From Emticicia sp051209875 (GTDB lineage: Bacteria; Bacteroidota; Bacteroidia; Cytophagales; Spirosomataceae), in contig NZ_JBNTQY010000001.1 of the NCBI RefSeq assembly GCF_051209875.1, positions 4,030,001-4,094,000 of the forward strand: a stretch of DNA of 64,000 nucleotides, in the 5' to 3' direction. Every line of letters begins with the position of its first letter. Position 1 is the first letter of the stretch. The notes beneath the pieces were generated by a model. That model worked only from the letters and a program-made list of their open reading frames with translations, was not told the origin of the DNA and made no database searches. The translations under genes and the position numbers were made by a program. Positions 34,614 to 42,765 of the stretch are shown one piece after another.

Positions 34614-34638
34614 ATTTGGATTTGGGAATTCGAATTTA
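34611..34638 (+). repeat. Degenerate heptamer run at the end of the fourth gene
   Basis: TGAATTT, GGATTTG, GGAATTC, GAATTTA, period 7; the first unit includes the TGA stop codon of the gene ending at 34613. More degenerate than the other arrays. Confidence 0.45.
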
Positions 34639-34667
34639 ACTAACAAAAATTTATACTTATAAATATC

Positions 34668-35708
34668 ATGAAAAAACTTATTCTGTTTTTAATTTTTACT
34701 TCTCCTTTAGGGTGGATCGGCATTTCAACTGGGGAACTTTTTGCCCAAGACATTAAAGCCTACCAAAATTATGATTTTGTGGCTGGTGATAAAATCATTT
34801 TTTCTGATGATTTATCAGATTCACAAACTGGAGAATTTAGTACACATTGGAAACTCAATGGCGGGCAGGGTGTAGTCAATATGGCAGGAGAAGAAAAAGC
34901 CTTTTTTATTACAAAATACTATACAGCTCTTTCGCCAAGGGTTAAAACGCCCAACTACCTACCCAAAGAATTTACAATTGAGTTTGATACTTGGCTTGAT
35001 GCTGCTTATGATTCAAATAATGGATTAAGCATTTGTTTCAAAAATGGAGAAGATTGTCCTGTAAGAATCATCACAAATAATAGCCAGTGGGTTTGCGAAA
35101 ACCCAGAAGGTAAACTAACTGGCGAGTTGCCTAAAGGTATTGTAAATGAAGATTATTTCAATAAATGGCATCATGTTGCCATTGCAGTCAAAGGTGGGCA
35201 AATCAAAATTTATTGTGACCAATATAGGGTCTTGGTAGTACCCGAAGTCGCCTTCAAAGCCACCACAATAGCTGTTTTGGGAGATGCAAGTGATGGCATG
35301 AATATGATGTTTAAGAATTTTAAATTAGCTTCAGGAGGTGATATGAATATGATTGGCAAAGCATTTACTGATGGAAAGTATATTTCGCACGGAATTAATT
35401 TTGATGTAAACAAATCTACCATTAAACCTGCTTCGATGGGAGAAATCAATGCTATTGCTAAAATATTGAAAGATAATCCAACCTTGAAATTTGAAGTAGG
35501 TGGGCATACAGATACGGATGGCGATGATGCAAGTAACATAAAATTGTCAGAAGCAAGAGCCAATGCAGTAAAGGCTCAGTTAGTAACCTTGGGAATTGAC
35601 ACAGGTCGACTGACAACCAAAGGCTATGGCGAAACCAGACCTATTGCAGATAACAAAACTTTTGAAGGAAAAGCTGAAAATAGAAGAGTGGAGTTTGTGA
35701 AAATGTAA
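34668..35708 (+). CDS. LamG-like plus OmpA-family outer-membrane protein, fifth of five
   Basis: 346 residues. Signal peptide (LILFLIFTSPLGWIGIS...LFAQ). Residues about 45-215 form a concanavalin/LamG-like jelly roll (KIIFSDDLSDSQTGEFSTHW, FTIEFDTWLDAAYDSNNGLS, NKWHHVAIAVKGGQIKIYCD). Residues about 235-346 are an OmpA-like peptidoglycan-binding domain: INFDVNKSTIKPASMGEI, then VGGHTDTDGDDASNIKLSEA (conserved Asp) and the arginine of LSEARANAVKAQL, ending AENRRVEFVKM. The protein could anchor the products of the four preceding genes to the cell wall, or present the LamG domain at the surface (inference). It ends at a bidirectional terminator. Confidence 0.88.
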   Translation: MKKLILFLIFTSPLGWIGISTGELFAQDIKAYQNYDFVAGDKIIFSDDLSDSQTGEFSTHWKLNGGQGVVNMAGEEKAFFITKYYTALSPRVKTPNYLPKEFTIEFDTWLDAAYDSNNGLSICFKNGEDCPVRIITNNSQWVCENPEGKLTGELPKGIVNEDYFNKWHHVAIAVKGGQIKIYCDQYRVLVVPEVAFKATTIAVLGDASDGMNMMFKNFKLASGGDMNMIGKAFTDGKYISHGINFDVNKSTIKPASMGEINAIAKILKDNPTLKFEVGGHTDTDGDDASNIKLSEARANAVKAQLVTLGIDTGRLTTKGYGETRPIADNKTFEGKAENRRVEFVKM

Positions 35709-35712
35709 AATT

Positions 35713-35748
35713 AAAATGCCGTCGTTTTTGTTTCAACGGCGGCATTTT
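35713..35748. terminator. Bidirectional terminator between OmpA-like gene and nadE
   Basis: A 14-bp stem (35713-35726 with 35735-35748, one G-T pair) with A-run and T-run flanks between convergent stops. Confidence 0.85.
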
Positions 35749-35750
35749 GA

Positions 35751-37778
35751 TCAAAACCCAATTCTTCCTCTCGATTTTCTTCTATCCCCTTTTTCGATGT
35801 ATTCTCGCATATCGGTTAATTCTTTTTCAAATCCCCCTGATAAAATCGGGAAGCGACACCAGCCTCGTGGGTCGAGATTATAGCTATCTAAGTGAAAACT
35901 CGGTGCATAACGCTCACGTTTCCATTGGTTTCTACTCCACATTCTAAAGAATTTTTCTACCCAATTGGCCAAAGTTGCTTGATCGAAACGCCCAGCATAT
36001 TGAGCTTCCATAAACAATAAACATTCCAATGGAGGCTTTTTATCTCTGATAGCCACTCCTTCGATTGAATTCAGCACTTCATAAGGCATCAAATCTTTTT
36101 CATCTGTTTGTTTGGTCTCCAATGGTCGTAACTCGGCAGTTGGTTGAAGGCTGTTTACTTTATTTAAACCCTCAATCTTGATATGTTTTCCTTTTACATC
36201 ACATCCAACAGTTTCGAGCCAAACCAACCATTTTTTTAGCCAAAATTTATCAATTCCTGCAATCGGATTGATACTTCCAGCAGTGTCGCCGTCCATTGTA
36301 CAATACCCCACCGCAACTTCTGAACGATTTGAAGTAGCAATTAATAAATGATTATGTAAATTTGTTAACAACCAAACACTTGGAGCTCGAACCCTGGCTT
36401 GAATATTTTGTAATGCTAAATCGTCGGTTTCCCAAGTTAAATCTCTTCCTATTTGTTTTTCAATAAGGTCTTTATATGTTTCTACCAATCCATTGATATT
36501 GACATTATAAAAAGTTGCACCGATATTTTTTGCTAAACTTTCTGCCGATTCATAAGTATCTGTCGAGCTATTTTCAGTGCCTTGATAAATGCTATGAATC
36601 ATTTTTTCGGCAATTTGCTCAACTGTTGTGCAATCTTGTATTTTTTTAATGAAAAAAAGTTTTTTCTTGAATGCTTCCAAACCAATACTCTCATCAGCCA
36701 AACGAATCATCAGACCACATAAAGCTACACACGCACAAGAATCTGCTCCACCCGAAAGCGAAACGGTGAAACCTTGTGAACGAGATTTACGAAGATAATC
36801 AAACAAGGCCAAACTCACCGCACGAGCAAATTCTTCTTCTTTTAAAAATCCTCCTCTTTCAAACTTTTCAAGTTCAGCAACTTGTGGAAAAACTGGCTTG
36901 ATTTCTGGAAAATCAAATAAAGCTGGCACTTTCCAATTCCCTTGCGTTATTGGCGATTTTACTTGCGAGTGATTGACTTTGGGCATTTCTACATCTATCA
37001 CGGCACTTGTTACATAGAAATCAGCATAACCAAATCGAGGTGAAGACACCAACAAATTTCCGTCAGAAGCAATCATGGCATCTCCATCAAAAATCAAACG
37101 ACCAGATTCGTTACCAAGTAAATTGGTATAAATATAACTACAAGCAAACGAACGGCTTCCATCAATGACAAATCGCTCACGAGTCACAAATTTTGAAAAC
37201 GAAAATGGGCTTGCACTTGGATTAAGTATAATATCAACTCCCCTATCAAACATCGCACGTCCAGGACGATTGGCTACCCAAGCATCCTCACAAATCTCAA
37301 AGCCAATTCGAACCCCACTCAATTCAAAAACCAAATCACCAATTGGATACTTGAATTCGTCAATTTCGATTTCGTCTCGCACACCCGCCTGCCAACGATG
37401 AAACCAACGGTCTTCGTAAAATACGCCATAATTTGGCAAATGTTGCTTACAAACAAAACCTAATATTTTTTTATTAGCTATCAAACAAGCTGTGTTATAT
37501 ACCTTATTATTATATCGAATTGGTAAGCCTACCGAAACAATCATACCCGAAGTATGCTGAACGATTTCAAGCAGGCTTTCTTTGGCTTGTTCAACCAAAT
37601 CCCATGAATAGAAAGCATCTTCACACCCATAACCCGTGATACATAACTCGGGTAAGCATAATAAACTAATATCCTGTTTATCAGCTTCCTTGATACAATC
37701 AATAATATTTTTTTGGTTTTGTTCCCAAGCCAAAGGTGTTTGGTTGAGTGTTCCTGCCGCTACTTTTATGAGTTTCAT
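35751..37778 (-). CDS. nadE: Glutamine-dependent NAD+ synthetase
   Basis: Last step of NAD synthesis: amidation of nicotinate adenine dinucleotide with glutamine as nitrogen donor; cytosolic. 675 residues, the fused form. The N-terminal nitrilase-type glutaminase domain (1-280) shows LCLPELCITGYGCEDAF (Glu), CKQHLPNYGVFYEDRWF (Lys) and GFEICEDAWV (Cys nucleophile). The C-terminal synthetase has the PP-loop SLSGGADSCA, TWETDDLALQNIQARVR and the TSNRSEVAVGYCTMDGD region. All key residues are present. A TATCTTTG box lies 108 bases upstream of the ATG. Confidence 0.96.
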   Translation of the reverse strand: MKLIKVAAGTLNQTPLAWEQNQKNIIDCIKEADKQDISLLCLPELCITGYGCEDAFYSWDLVEQAKESLLEIVQHTSGMIVSVGLPIRYNNKVYNTACLIANKKILGFVCKQHLPNYGVFYEDRWFHRWQAGVRDEIEIDEFKYPIGDLVFELSGVRIGFEICEDAWVANRPGRAMFDRGVDIILNPSASPFSFSKFVTRERFVIDGSRSFACSYIYTNLLGNESGRLIFDGDAMIASDGNLLVSSPRFGYADFYVTSAVIDVEMPKVNHSQVKSPITQGNWKVPALFDFPEIKPVFPQVAELEKFERGGFLKEEEFARAVSLALFDYLRKSRSQGFTVSLSGGADSCACVALCGLMIRLADESIGLEAFKKKLFFIKKIQDCTTVEQIAEKMIHSIYQGTENSSTDTYESAESLAKNIGATFYNVNINGLVETYKDLIEKQIGRDLTWETDDLALQNIQARVRAPSVWLLTNLHNHLLIATSNRSEVAVGYCTMDGDTAGSINPIAGIDKFWLKKWLVWLETVGCDVKGKHIKIEGLNKVNSLQPTAELRPLETKQTDEKDLMPYEVLNSIEGVAIRDKKPPLECLLFMEAQYAGRFDQATLANWVEKFFRMWSRNQWKRERYAPSFHLDSYNLDPRGWCRFPILSGGFEKELTDMREYIEKGDRRKSRGRIGF

Positions 37779-37783
37779 TAAAT

Positions 37784-37819
37784 AATGAGTGTATGAGTGA
37801 ATAATTGAATGAGTGAATT
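37784..37819 (+). repeat. Octamer repeat (AATGAGTG type) upstream of nadE
   Basis: AATGAGTG, TATGAGTG, AATAATTG, AATGAGTG, AATT, period 8. It begins 6 bases from the nadE start codon. The same unit recurs at 45753-45780 between infA and rpmJ. The 37779-38102 spacer otherwise holds the two promoters listed separately and short AT-rich half-repeats (TTATCAATA at about 38005). Confidence 0.75.
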
Positions 37820-37885
37820 AATCGCAATTCTCATTAAATACTCAGGTTTATAAAATATGAACTTAGCCTTATCTGATTATCGCTA

Positions 37886-37893
37886 CAAAGATA
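37886..37893 (-). promoter_or_regulatory. -7 box for nadE
   Basis: On the minus strand TATCTTTG, with TTTG at 37919-37922 twenty-five bases further upstream, a longer spacing than usual. It gives a leader of about 100 nt containing the octamer repeat. Confidence 0.4.
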
Positions 37894-38037
37894 ACAAAAA
37901 CTGTGAGGGCTAAGTTTGCAAACACTTTGTTTGTAACACAATTTTCCAAATTGTAATAAGAAAAGGAACAAGTTAGAAATTCATCTTACAAGATAAAAAA
38001 ATGCTTATCAATATATATTTATTAAAAAACAGAATAT

Positions 38038-38072
38038 ATTTATTGTTTATCAATAAATAATTTTTACATTTG
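38038..38072 (+). promoter_or_regulatory. Promoter with palindromic operator for the DUF2975-XRE pair
   Basis: TTG (38043-38045), a 19-base spacer and TACATTTG (38065-38072) form a good Bacteroidota promoter 31 bases before the ATG. A perfect palindrome ATTTATTG-TTTAT-CAATAAAT (38038-38058) covers the TTG box, and TTATCAATA half-sites lie upstream. The likely binder is the XRE protein encoded by the second gene (autoregulation, inference). Confidence 0.6.
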
Positions 38073-38102
38073 TGTCATCAATCATTTAAAAACATAAATA
38101 TT

Positions 38103-38633
38103 ATGAAAGCACAAACCAAAACAATTTTAGAAATAATCAAATATTTAGCCCTCATAGGTGCAATTGGCTTCTCGATTGAATGTGGAAGTCAAATTTTTTC
38201 ATTGATAATCAGTTTTTTTAAGCCTGAAGTAGCCGCAAAATTTTATAAAGTAAGTCCAAAAATCTATGAATTAAGAAATTTTGACCTACGGCATTTTGGT
38301 TTCACTATAACCTTGATTATTAGTTTCTCCGCCATGAAGTCCTACATTTGGTATTATCTCTTTGATTTTCTAAATAAATTGAGCTTGAAAAATCCTTTCA
38401 CTATTGAAATCTCAGCAAAGATTCAAAAAATTAGTTATTTGCTATTCGAACTTTGGGTCATTTCATTTATTGGCAATAGTTATATTGGTTTTGTAAGTAA
38501 AGAATCAGGTATTGATTTAGCCAATCATTTCAATCATGGTGAATATTTCTTCATGGCAGGAATTGTTTACATCATTTCACAGATTTTCAAACGTGGCGTA
38601 GAATTACAAGAAGAAAATGAATTAACCGTTTAA
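38103..38633 (+). CDS. DUF2975 membrane protein
   Basis: 176 residues from the ATG at 38103; an in-frame TTG at 38070 falls within the promoter and was rejected. Four membrane helices are apparent: IIKYLALIGAIGFSIECGSQ, FGFTITLIISFSAMKSYIWY, ISYLLFELWVISFIGNSYI and YFFMAGIVYIISQIF. The pattern (helices 1-2, a F-x-x-L-N-K-L-S-L-x-x-P-F segment, helices 3-4) is that of DUF2975, a family of small integral membrane proteins of unknown function. Members are nearly always encoded next to a short Cro/C1-type regulator, as here, 11 bases downstream. Confidence 0.85.
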   Translation: MKAQTKTILEIIKYLALIGAIGFSIECGSQIFSLIISFFKPEVAAKFYKVSPKIYELRNFDLRHFGFTITLIISFSAMKSYIWYYLFDFLNKLSLKNPFTIEISAKIQKISYLLFELWVISFIGNSYIGFVSKESGIDLANHFNHGEYFFMAGIVYIISQIFKRGVELQEENELTV

Positions 38634-38644
38634 AACCAACTACC

Positions 38645-38860
38645 ATGCCTATAATCGTAAACCTTGATGTGATGCTTGCCAAACGCAAAATGCCATTGTC
38701 AGAATTGGCCGAAAAAGTAGACATCACCTTAGCAAATCTTTCTATTCTAAAGACTGGCAAAGCGAAAGCTGTTCGTTTTTCTACTTTAGAAGCCATTTGT
38801 GAAGTCCTCCATTGCCAACCAGGCGATATTTTAGAGTTTGTTGCAGAAGATATTAAATAA
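38645..38860 (+). CDS. Cro/C1-type (XRE, YozG-like) transcriptional regulator
   Basis: 71 residues that consist of a single helix-turn-helix: MIVNLDVMLAKRKM-like start (MPIIVNLDVMLAKRKMPLSE), then LAEKVDITLANLSILKTGKA, AVRFSTLEAICEVLHCQPGD and ILEF. The LSxLKTGKAKAVRFSTLxAIC phrase is diagnostic of the YozG-like group paired with DUF2975. It probably represses its own operon through the palindrome at 38038-38058. Eleven bases separate it from the DUF2975 gene. Confidence 0.92.
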   Translation: MPIIVNLDVMLAKRKMPLSELAEKVDITLANLSILKTGKAKAVRFSTLEAICEVLHCQPGDILEFVAEDIK

Positions 38861-38960
38861 TTTTAAAATAGACGCAACCCTCTTCTCAAGATTTGCATCT
38901 AACTATAAACTGCTAATTTTTGCGTGTCAAACCGCTCATCACAAAATAAAAACCACTTGT

Positions 38961-39076
38961 GTAATAACTATTACCTTGTATTACAAAGTACCGATATATT
39001 TGTATCATAAATTATGAAAAAGAAGAGTTAATAATAAAGTAAAACATAAAACTATCTCATTTTGAGATAGTTTTAT
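38961..39076 (+). ncRNA. Possible small transcript: operator-like palindrome, promoter box and terminator hairpin
   Basis: In the 408-bp gap 38861-39268: GTAATA-AC-TATTAC (38961-38974) plus another TATTAC (38979-38984); a perfect -7 box TATATTTG (38995-39002) with TTG 16 bases upstream (slightly short); then a 14-bp perfect stem with TTT loop (39046-39059 with 39063-39076) and T-rich end. A transcript of about 65-70 nt would contain only a five-codon ORF at 39014 (MKKKS). The rest of the gap to 39269 shows nothing clear. Confidence 0.35.
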
Positions 39077-39268
39077 CTATCAAAATCTGTAACTCAGCGT
39101 TTAATTTTTGCATCTAATATTTGAATTTACACAGTATCTATAAAACCAAAGAAAAAATTGAGGATGAGATACGAGATAAAAGGTAATTCGTGAAAAAAGC
39201 TATTTCACTAATTCTTAATTTCTATACTCATTTCTAAAACTAAAAGCTATTACAAAACAATTACTTTA

Positions 39269-41854
39269 ATGAAAAAGCTATTACTAACAATGTTACTCGC
39301 AAGTGCGAGCCTACTTTCCTTTGCTCAAAACTCTCAAGTTTCATACAAAGGAAAAATTTCGGGAAGCCTCTTCGATGAAAAAAAACAAGCTCTGCCTTTT
39401 GCCAATGTTCTACTTTTAAAGGTAAAAGACTCAACGCTCACTAAAGGTGTTGTGAGTGATTTAGATGGGAAATTCAATTTTGACCAAGTTGCCGTCGGGA
39501 ATGAATCTCAATATATCGTTTCTGTATCAATGGTTGGCTATAAGAAATATTTTTCACCAAAAATTGCTTTAAGCGATGAAAATTTAGAAGTAAAATTATC
39601 AACCATTCAACTTGAATTAGACACAAAAAATCTAAAAGAAGTCAGCGTTACGGCAAAAAAACCATTCATAGAACAAAGAGCAGATAAATTGGTTGTCAAT
39701 GTCGAAGGAAGTTTGGTAGCAACTGGCAATACGGCCTTAGAAGTGTTGCAAAAATCACCTGGTGTATCGGTTGATAACAATGATAATATCAGTGTAAAAG
39801 GCAAACAAGGCGTACTTGTTTTGATGGATGGTAAGCAAACGTATATGTCACAGAGTGATTTGGCAACCTTGCTCAAAAACATGAGTAGCGATCAAATTGA
39901 GAAAATTGAAATTATCTCAAATCCTTCGGCACGATACGATGCTGCTGGGAAGGCCGTAATCAATATCGTAACCAAGAAAAACAAAAATTATGGTACAAAT
40001 GGCAGTATTTCAGCAGGATTTTCGGCAAGTTTTCCACCAGTATTAGAGTCTGGACTAAGCAATGACTTCAGTAAAACTGAAACTGTTAAACCTGGTATGA
40101 TGCCAAAATACAATTCGAGTTTAAACCTCAATAACCGTCAAGGAAAAGTAAATACTTTTGCAAACTTGACTTTTTCAGACAATCAACGTTTCAATAACAA
40201 TGTTTTGACTCGTGATATTGGTGGCAAAATATTTGAGCAATACGCCGTTCGTTACAATGAAAGTCAGAACTTCAGTTATAAAATTGGCTCTGATTACTAT
40301 GCCAACAAAAAAACTACGATTGGATTCTTGGTAAATGGTAGTGCTGGAATCTGGCAAAATAATCCAAATACGCCTGTTATAAACACTACTTACATCAAAC
40401 ATGCTGGTAGTACAATTCCTGATTCAAGTCTTCGTACAACTGCCAGTAGTTATCAAACTTGGAAAAATGTAACGCTCAATACAAACTTCAAGCATACGTT
40501 TGATTCAACTGGTAAAGAATTAACTGCCGATGTGGATTATTCAATTTATAGTAATTTGAGCCGTGAAAGAGGCATGGATACTCGTTTCTATAAATATATT
40601 GATAATAAAGAAACTGAATATGCTTTGCCACTAAACATCACCAGTCATATTCCTAATAAATACAATATTTTTGCATTAAAAACTGATTATGTACACCCTT
40701 TGGCAAAAGCAAAGGCTCGTTTGGAAATCGGAGCAAAAAGTAGCTGGGTAAGGTCTGACAATGATATTCAATTTTTCCAAAATGGCTTAGCTGATAAAGG
40801 ACGAACAAATTTCTTTATTTATCAAGAAAATATCAATGCAGCCTATGTCAATTTCAATAAAGAATTGAGCAAAAAATTGAGTTTACAAGCTGGTTTACGT
40901 ATGGAACATACACATTCTAAAGGCGAGTCGGTTACACTTAATGAAAGTCGTGAACGTAATTACGTAAAGCTTTTCCCAAGCGTATTTTTAACACAAACAA
41001 TTAACAAAAACAACCAACTTTCGTACTCATATAGTCGCCGCATCGAACGCCCAGATTATGGTTCTTTGAATCCTTTTATTAATTTCCTTGACCCTTATAC
41101 CTATCAATTAGGAAATGAATATTTAAAGCCACAATATACCAATTCATTTGAATTGACTCATAGTTTCAAACAAGCTTTTGTAACAAGTGTCGGTTATAGT
41201 GTTACGACCGATTTTATGACAGAAGTAATTAAAAATGCAGTAAACGAACCTTTAATCTTAGCAAAAATCAAAAAATACAATAATATTGAAGGCATTGATC
41301 CTGAGAAAATAACTTTTGCAACAAGAGACAATATTGCAAAATTTGAAAACATTAATGCGAATTTTAGTTTTCCAATTCCAATTACTAAATGGTGGTCGTC
41401 ACAAAATAATGTATCGGTATTTTATAATAAATATTCAGGAGCATTGTTAGGTCAAAATCTCAATACTGGACAATGGGCTTATAATTTTTATACCAGTCAA
41501 AACTTGAAACTACCGAAAGAATTATCGGCCGAAGTATCTATGTGGTATAACTCTCCCAATATTTATGGGATGATGCAAGGAAGAGCCCAATATGCTGTCA
41601 ACGCAGGTTTACAAAAAAGTTTTTGGAATAAAAAAGCCAGCCTTAAACTCAACATAAACGACCTCTTCTTGACAAGTTTCTGGGGTGGAAAAACCGATTT
41701 TGCTAACGTAAAACTGAACATCCGCAATCGTTGGGATAGTCGTAATGCTCGCTTAACTTTCACCTATAAATTTGGAAATCAAAATGTAAAAGCTGCTCGT
41801 CGTCGTAGTACTGCCACTGAAGCAGAACAAGGTAGAGTAAGAACTGGAAATTAA
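39269..41854 (+). CDS. Outer-membrane beta-barrel protein with carboxypeptidase-regulatory-like domain (TonB-receptor-like)
   Basis: 861 residues. Signal peptide (LLLTMLLASASLLSFAQ), CarboxypepD_reg domain (about 30-115, GSLFDEKKQALPFANVLLLK), a plug-like region (about 120-240, GNTALEVLQKSPGVSVDNND, VLVLMDGKQTYMSQ, IEIISNPSARYDAAGKAVIN) and a long beta-barrel. The IEKIEIISNPSARYDAAG phrase is typical of the Bacteroidota outer-membrane beta-barrel family PF14905, often annotated TonB-dependent receptor. The extreme C-terminus (residues about 840-861) is a basic/acidic tail (ARRRSTATEAEQGR) after the last barrel strand TFTYKFGNQ. Substrate unknown. No partner gene is beside it; it ends at a strong terminator. 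Confidence 0.9.
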   Translation: MKKLLLTMLLASASLLSFAQNSQVSYKGKISGSLFDEKKQALPFANVLLLKVKDSTLTKGVVSDLDGKFNFDQVAVGNESQYIVSVSMVGYKKYFSPKIALSDENLEVKLSTIQLELDTKNLKEVSVTAKKPFIEQRADKLVVNVEGSLVATGNTALEVLQKSPGVSVDNNDNISVKGKQGVLVLMDGKQTYMSQSDLATLLKNMSSDQIEKIEIISNPSARYDAAGKAVINIVTKKNKNYGTNGSISAGFSASFPPVLESGLSNDFSKTETVKPGMMPKYNSSLNLNNRQGKVNTFANLTFSDNQRFNNNVLTRDIGGKIFEQYAVRYNESQNFSYKIGSDYYANKKTTIGFLVNGSAGIWQNNPNTPVINTTYIKHAGSTIPDSSLRTTASSYQTWKNVTLNTNFKHTFDSTGKELTADVDYSIYSNLSRERGMDTRFYKYIDNKETEYALPLNITSHIPNKYNIFALKTDYVHPLAKAKARLEIGAKSSWVRSDNDIQFFQNGLADKGRTNFFIYQENINAAYVNFNKELSKKLSLQAGLRMEHTHSKGESVTLNESRERNYVKLFPSVFLTQTINKNNQLSYSYSRRIERPDYGSLNPFINFLDPYTYQLGNEYLKPQYTNSFELTHSFKQAFVTSVGYSVTTDFMTEVIKNAVNEPLILAKIKKYNNIEGIDPEKITFATRDNIAKFENINANFSFPIPITKWWSSQNNVSVFYNKYSGALLGQNLNTGQWAYNFYTSQNLKLPKELSAEVSMWYNSPNIYGMMQGRAQYAVNAGLQKSFWNKKASLKLNINDLFLTSFWGGKTDFANVKLNIRNRWDSRNARLTFTYKFGNQNVKAARRRSTATEAEQGRVRTGN

Positions 41855-41875
41855 ACTATGTATTCTATGATTTCA

Positions 41876-41912
41876 AAACCTGTAAGGATTAAAAAAATCC
41901 TTACAGGTTTTT
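41876..41912 (+). terminator. Terminator after the beta-barrel gene
   Basis: A 14-bp perfect stem (41876-41889 with 41897-41910) followed by TTTTTTA, 22 bases after the stop. Confidence 0.9.
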
Positions 41913-41969
41913 TATTTGATAAGTCGGTTGTGTGACAACTTATTTTAGGGCGGGACAGTAACTAAATAC

Positions 41970-42001
41970 AAAAAGCCCCAAACTTTCATTTGAGGCTTTT
42001 T
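41970..42001 (-). terminator. Terminator of the ribosomal cluster (after rplQ)
   Basis: A stem AAAAAGCC..CAAA/TTTG..GGCTTTTT (41970-41983 with 41989-42001, one unpaired base per side). On the minus strand it ends in a U-run, 19 bases after the rplQ stop. Confidence 0.8.
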
Positions 42002-42020
42002 GCAAGAACTTAAACTATTC

Positions 42021-42614
42021 TTATGCTTCTTTCGCTTCTTCTCCTTCAACTGATGGAGTTTCGTCTTGAGATGGCTCAACTACGTCAGCAACAGTTTCTA
42101 CTGGAGCAACTTCGGCTATTGGAGCTTCTTCTACAACCACTGCTGATGATTCATCAGCAATAGTAGCAGTTTCAGTAGTACCTTCAGCTTTTTTACCACC
42201 ACGACGGCTACGACGAGTTTTAGTAGATTTTTCTTCTACTGAAGTCAATAATGCTTCGTTATAATCAACCAATTCAATCAAGGCAACTTCAGCATTATCA
42301 CCGAAACGAGTTCCTAATTTGATAATACGAGTATAACCCCCATTACGATTAGCTACTTTCTCAGCAATTTCACCGAATAATGTTTTTACAGCCTCTTTGT
42401 CTTGCAAGTAAGAGAAAACAGTTCTACGTGAGTGAGTGCTATCATTTTTCGATTTCGTAATCAAAGGCTCAACATATTTACGCAATTCTTTTGCTTTCGC
42501 CAAAGTTGTTTCGATACGTTTGTATTGAATTAATGAAATCGCCATGTTTTGCAACATCGCCTCTCTGTGAGAATGAGTTCTCCCTAAATGGTTGATTGTA
42601 TTTCCGTGTCTCAT
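42021..42614 (-). CDS. rplQ: 50S ribosomal protein L17 with acidic C-terminal extension
   Basis: Large-subunit protein near the exit tunnel. The ATG at 42614 gives MRHGNTINHLGRTHSHREAM, the universal start; the frame is open nine codons further upstream but this is not conserved. Core segments are AISLIQYKRIETTLAKAKEL, then HSRRTVFSYLQDKEAV and NGGYTRIIKLGTRFGD. The total is 197 residues. After the core (about residue 120) a basic patch TKTRRSRRGGKKAEG is followed by about 55 residues rich in Glu, Ala, Val and Thr that are likely disordered, a Bacteroidota-type tail. Last gene of the cluster. Confidence 0.96.
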   Translation of the reverse strand: MRHGNTINHLGRTHSHREAMLQNMAISLIQYKRIETTLAKAKELRKYVEPLITKSKNDSTHSRRTVFSYLQDKEAVKTLFGEIAEKVANRNGGYTRIIKLGTRFGDNAEVALIELVDYNEALLTSVEEKSTKTRRSRRGGKKAEGTTETATIADESSAVVVEEAPIAEVAPVETVADVVEPSQDETPSVEGEEAKEA

Positions 42615-42765
42615 TGTTATTTTTTCGTAAGTAACGGTCAAAAAAGCCTAACGCAGTCTCAGCAATTCCACCTATCACGATTATTAATTAATTTACTCGA
42701 TTACTGCGGTACGATAATATAAAAAAATATCTCCTCACTTTTTACGGCGAGGAGATGATTTAATA

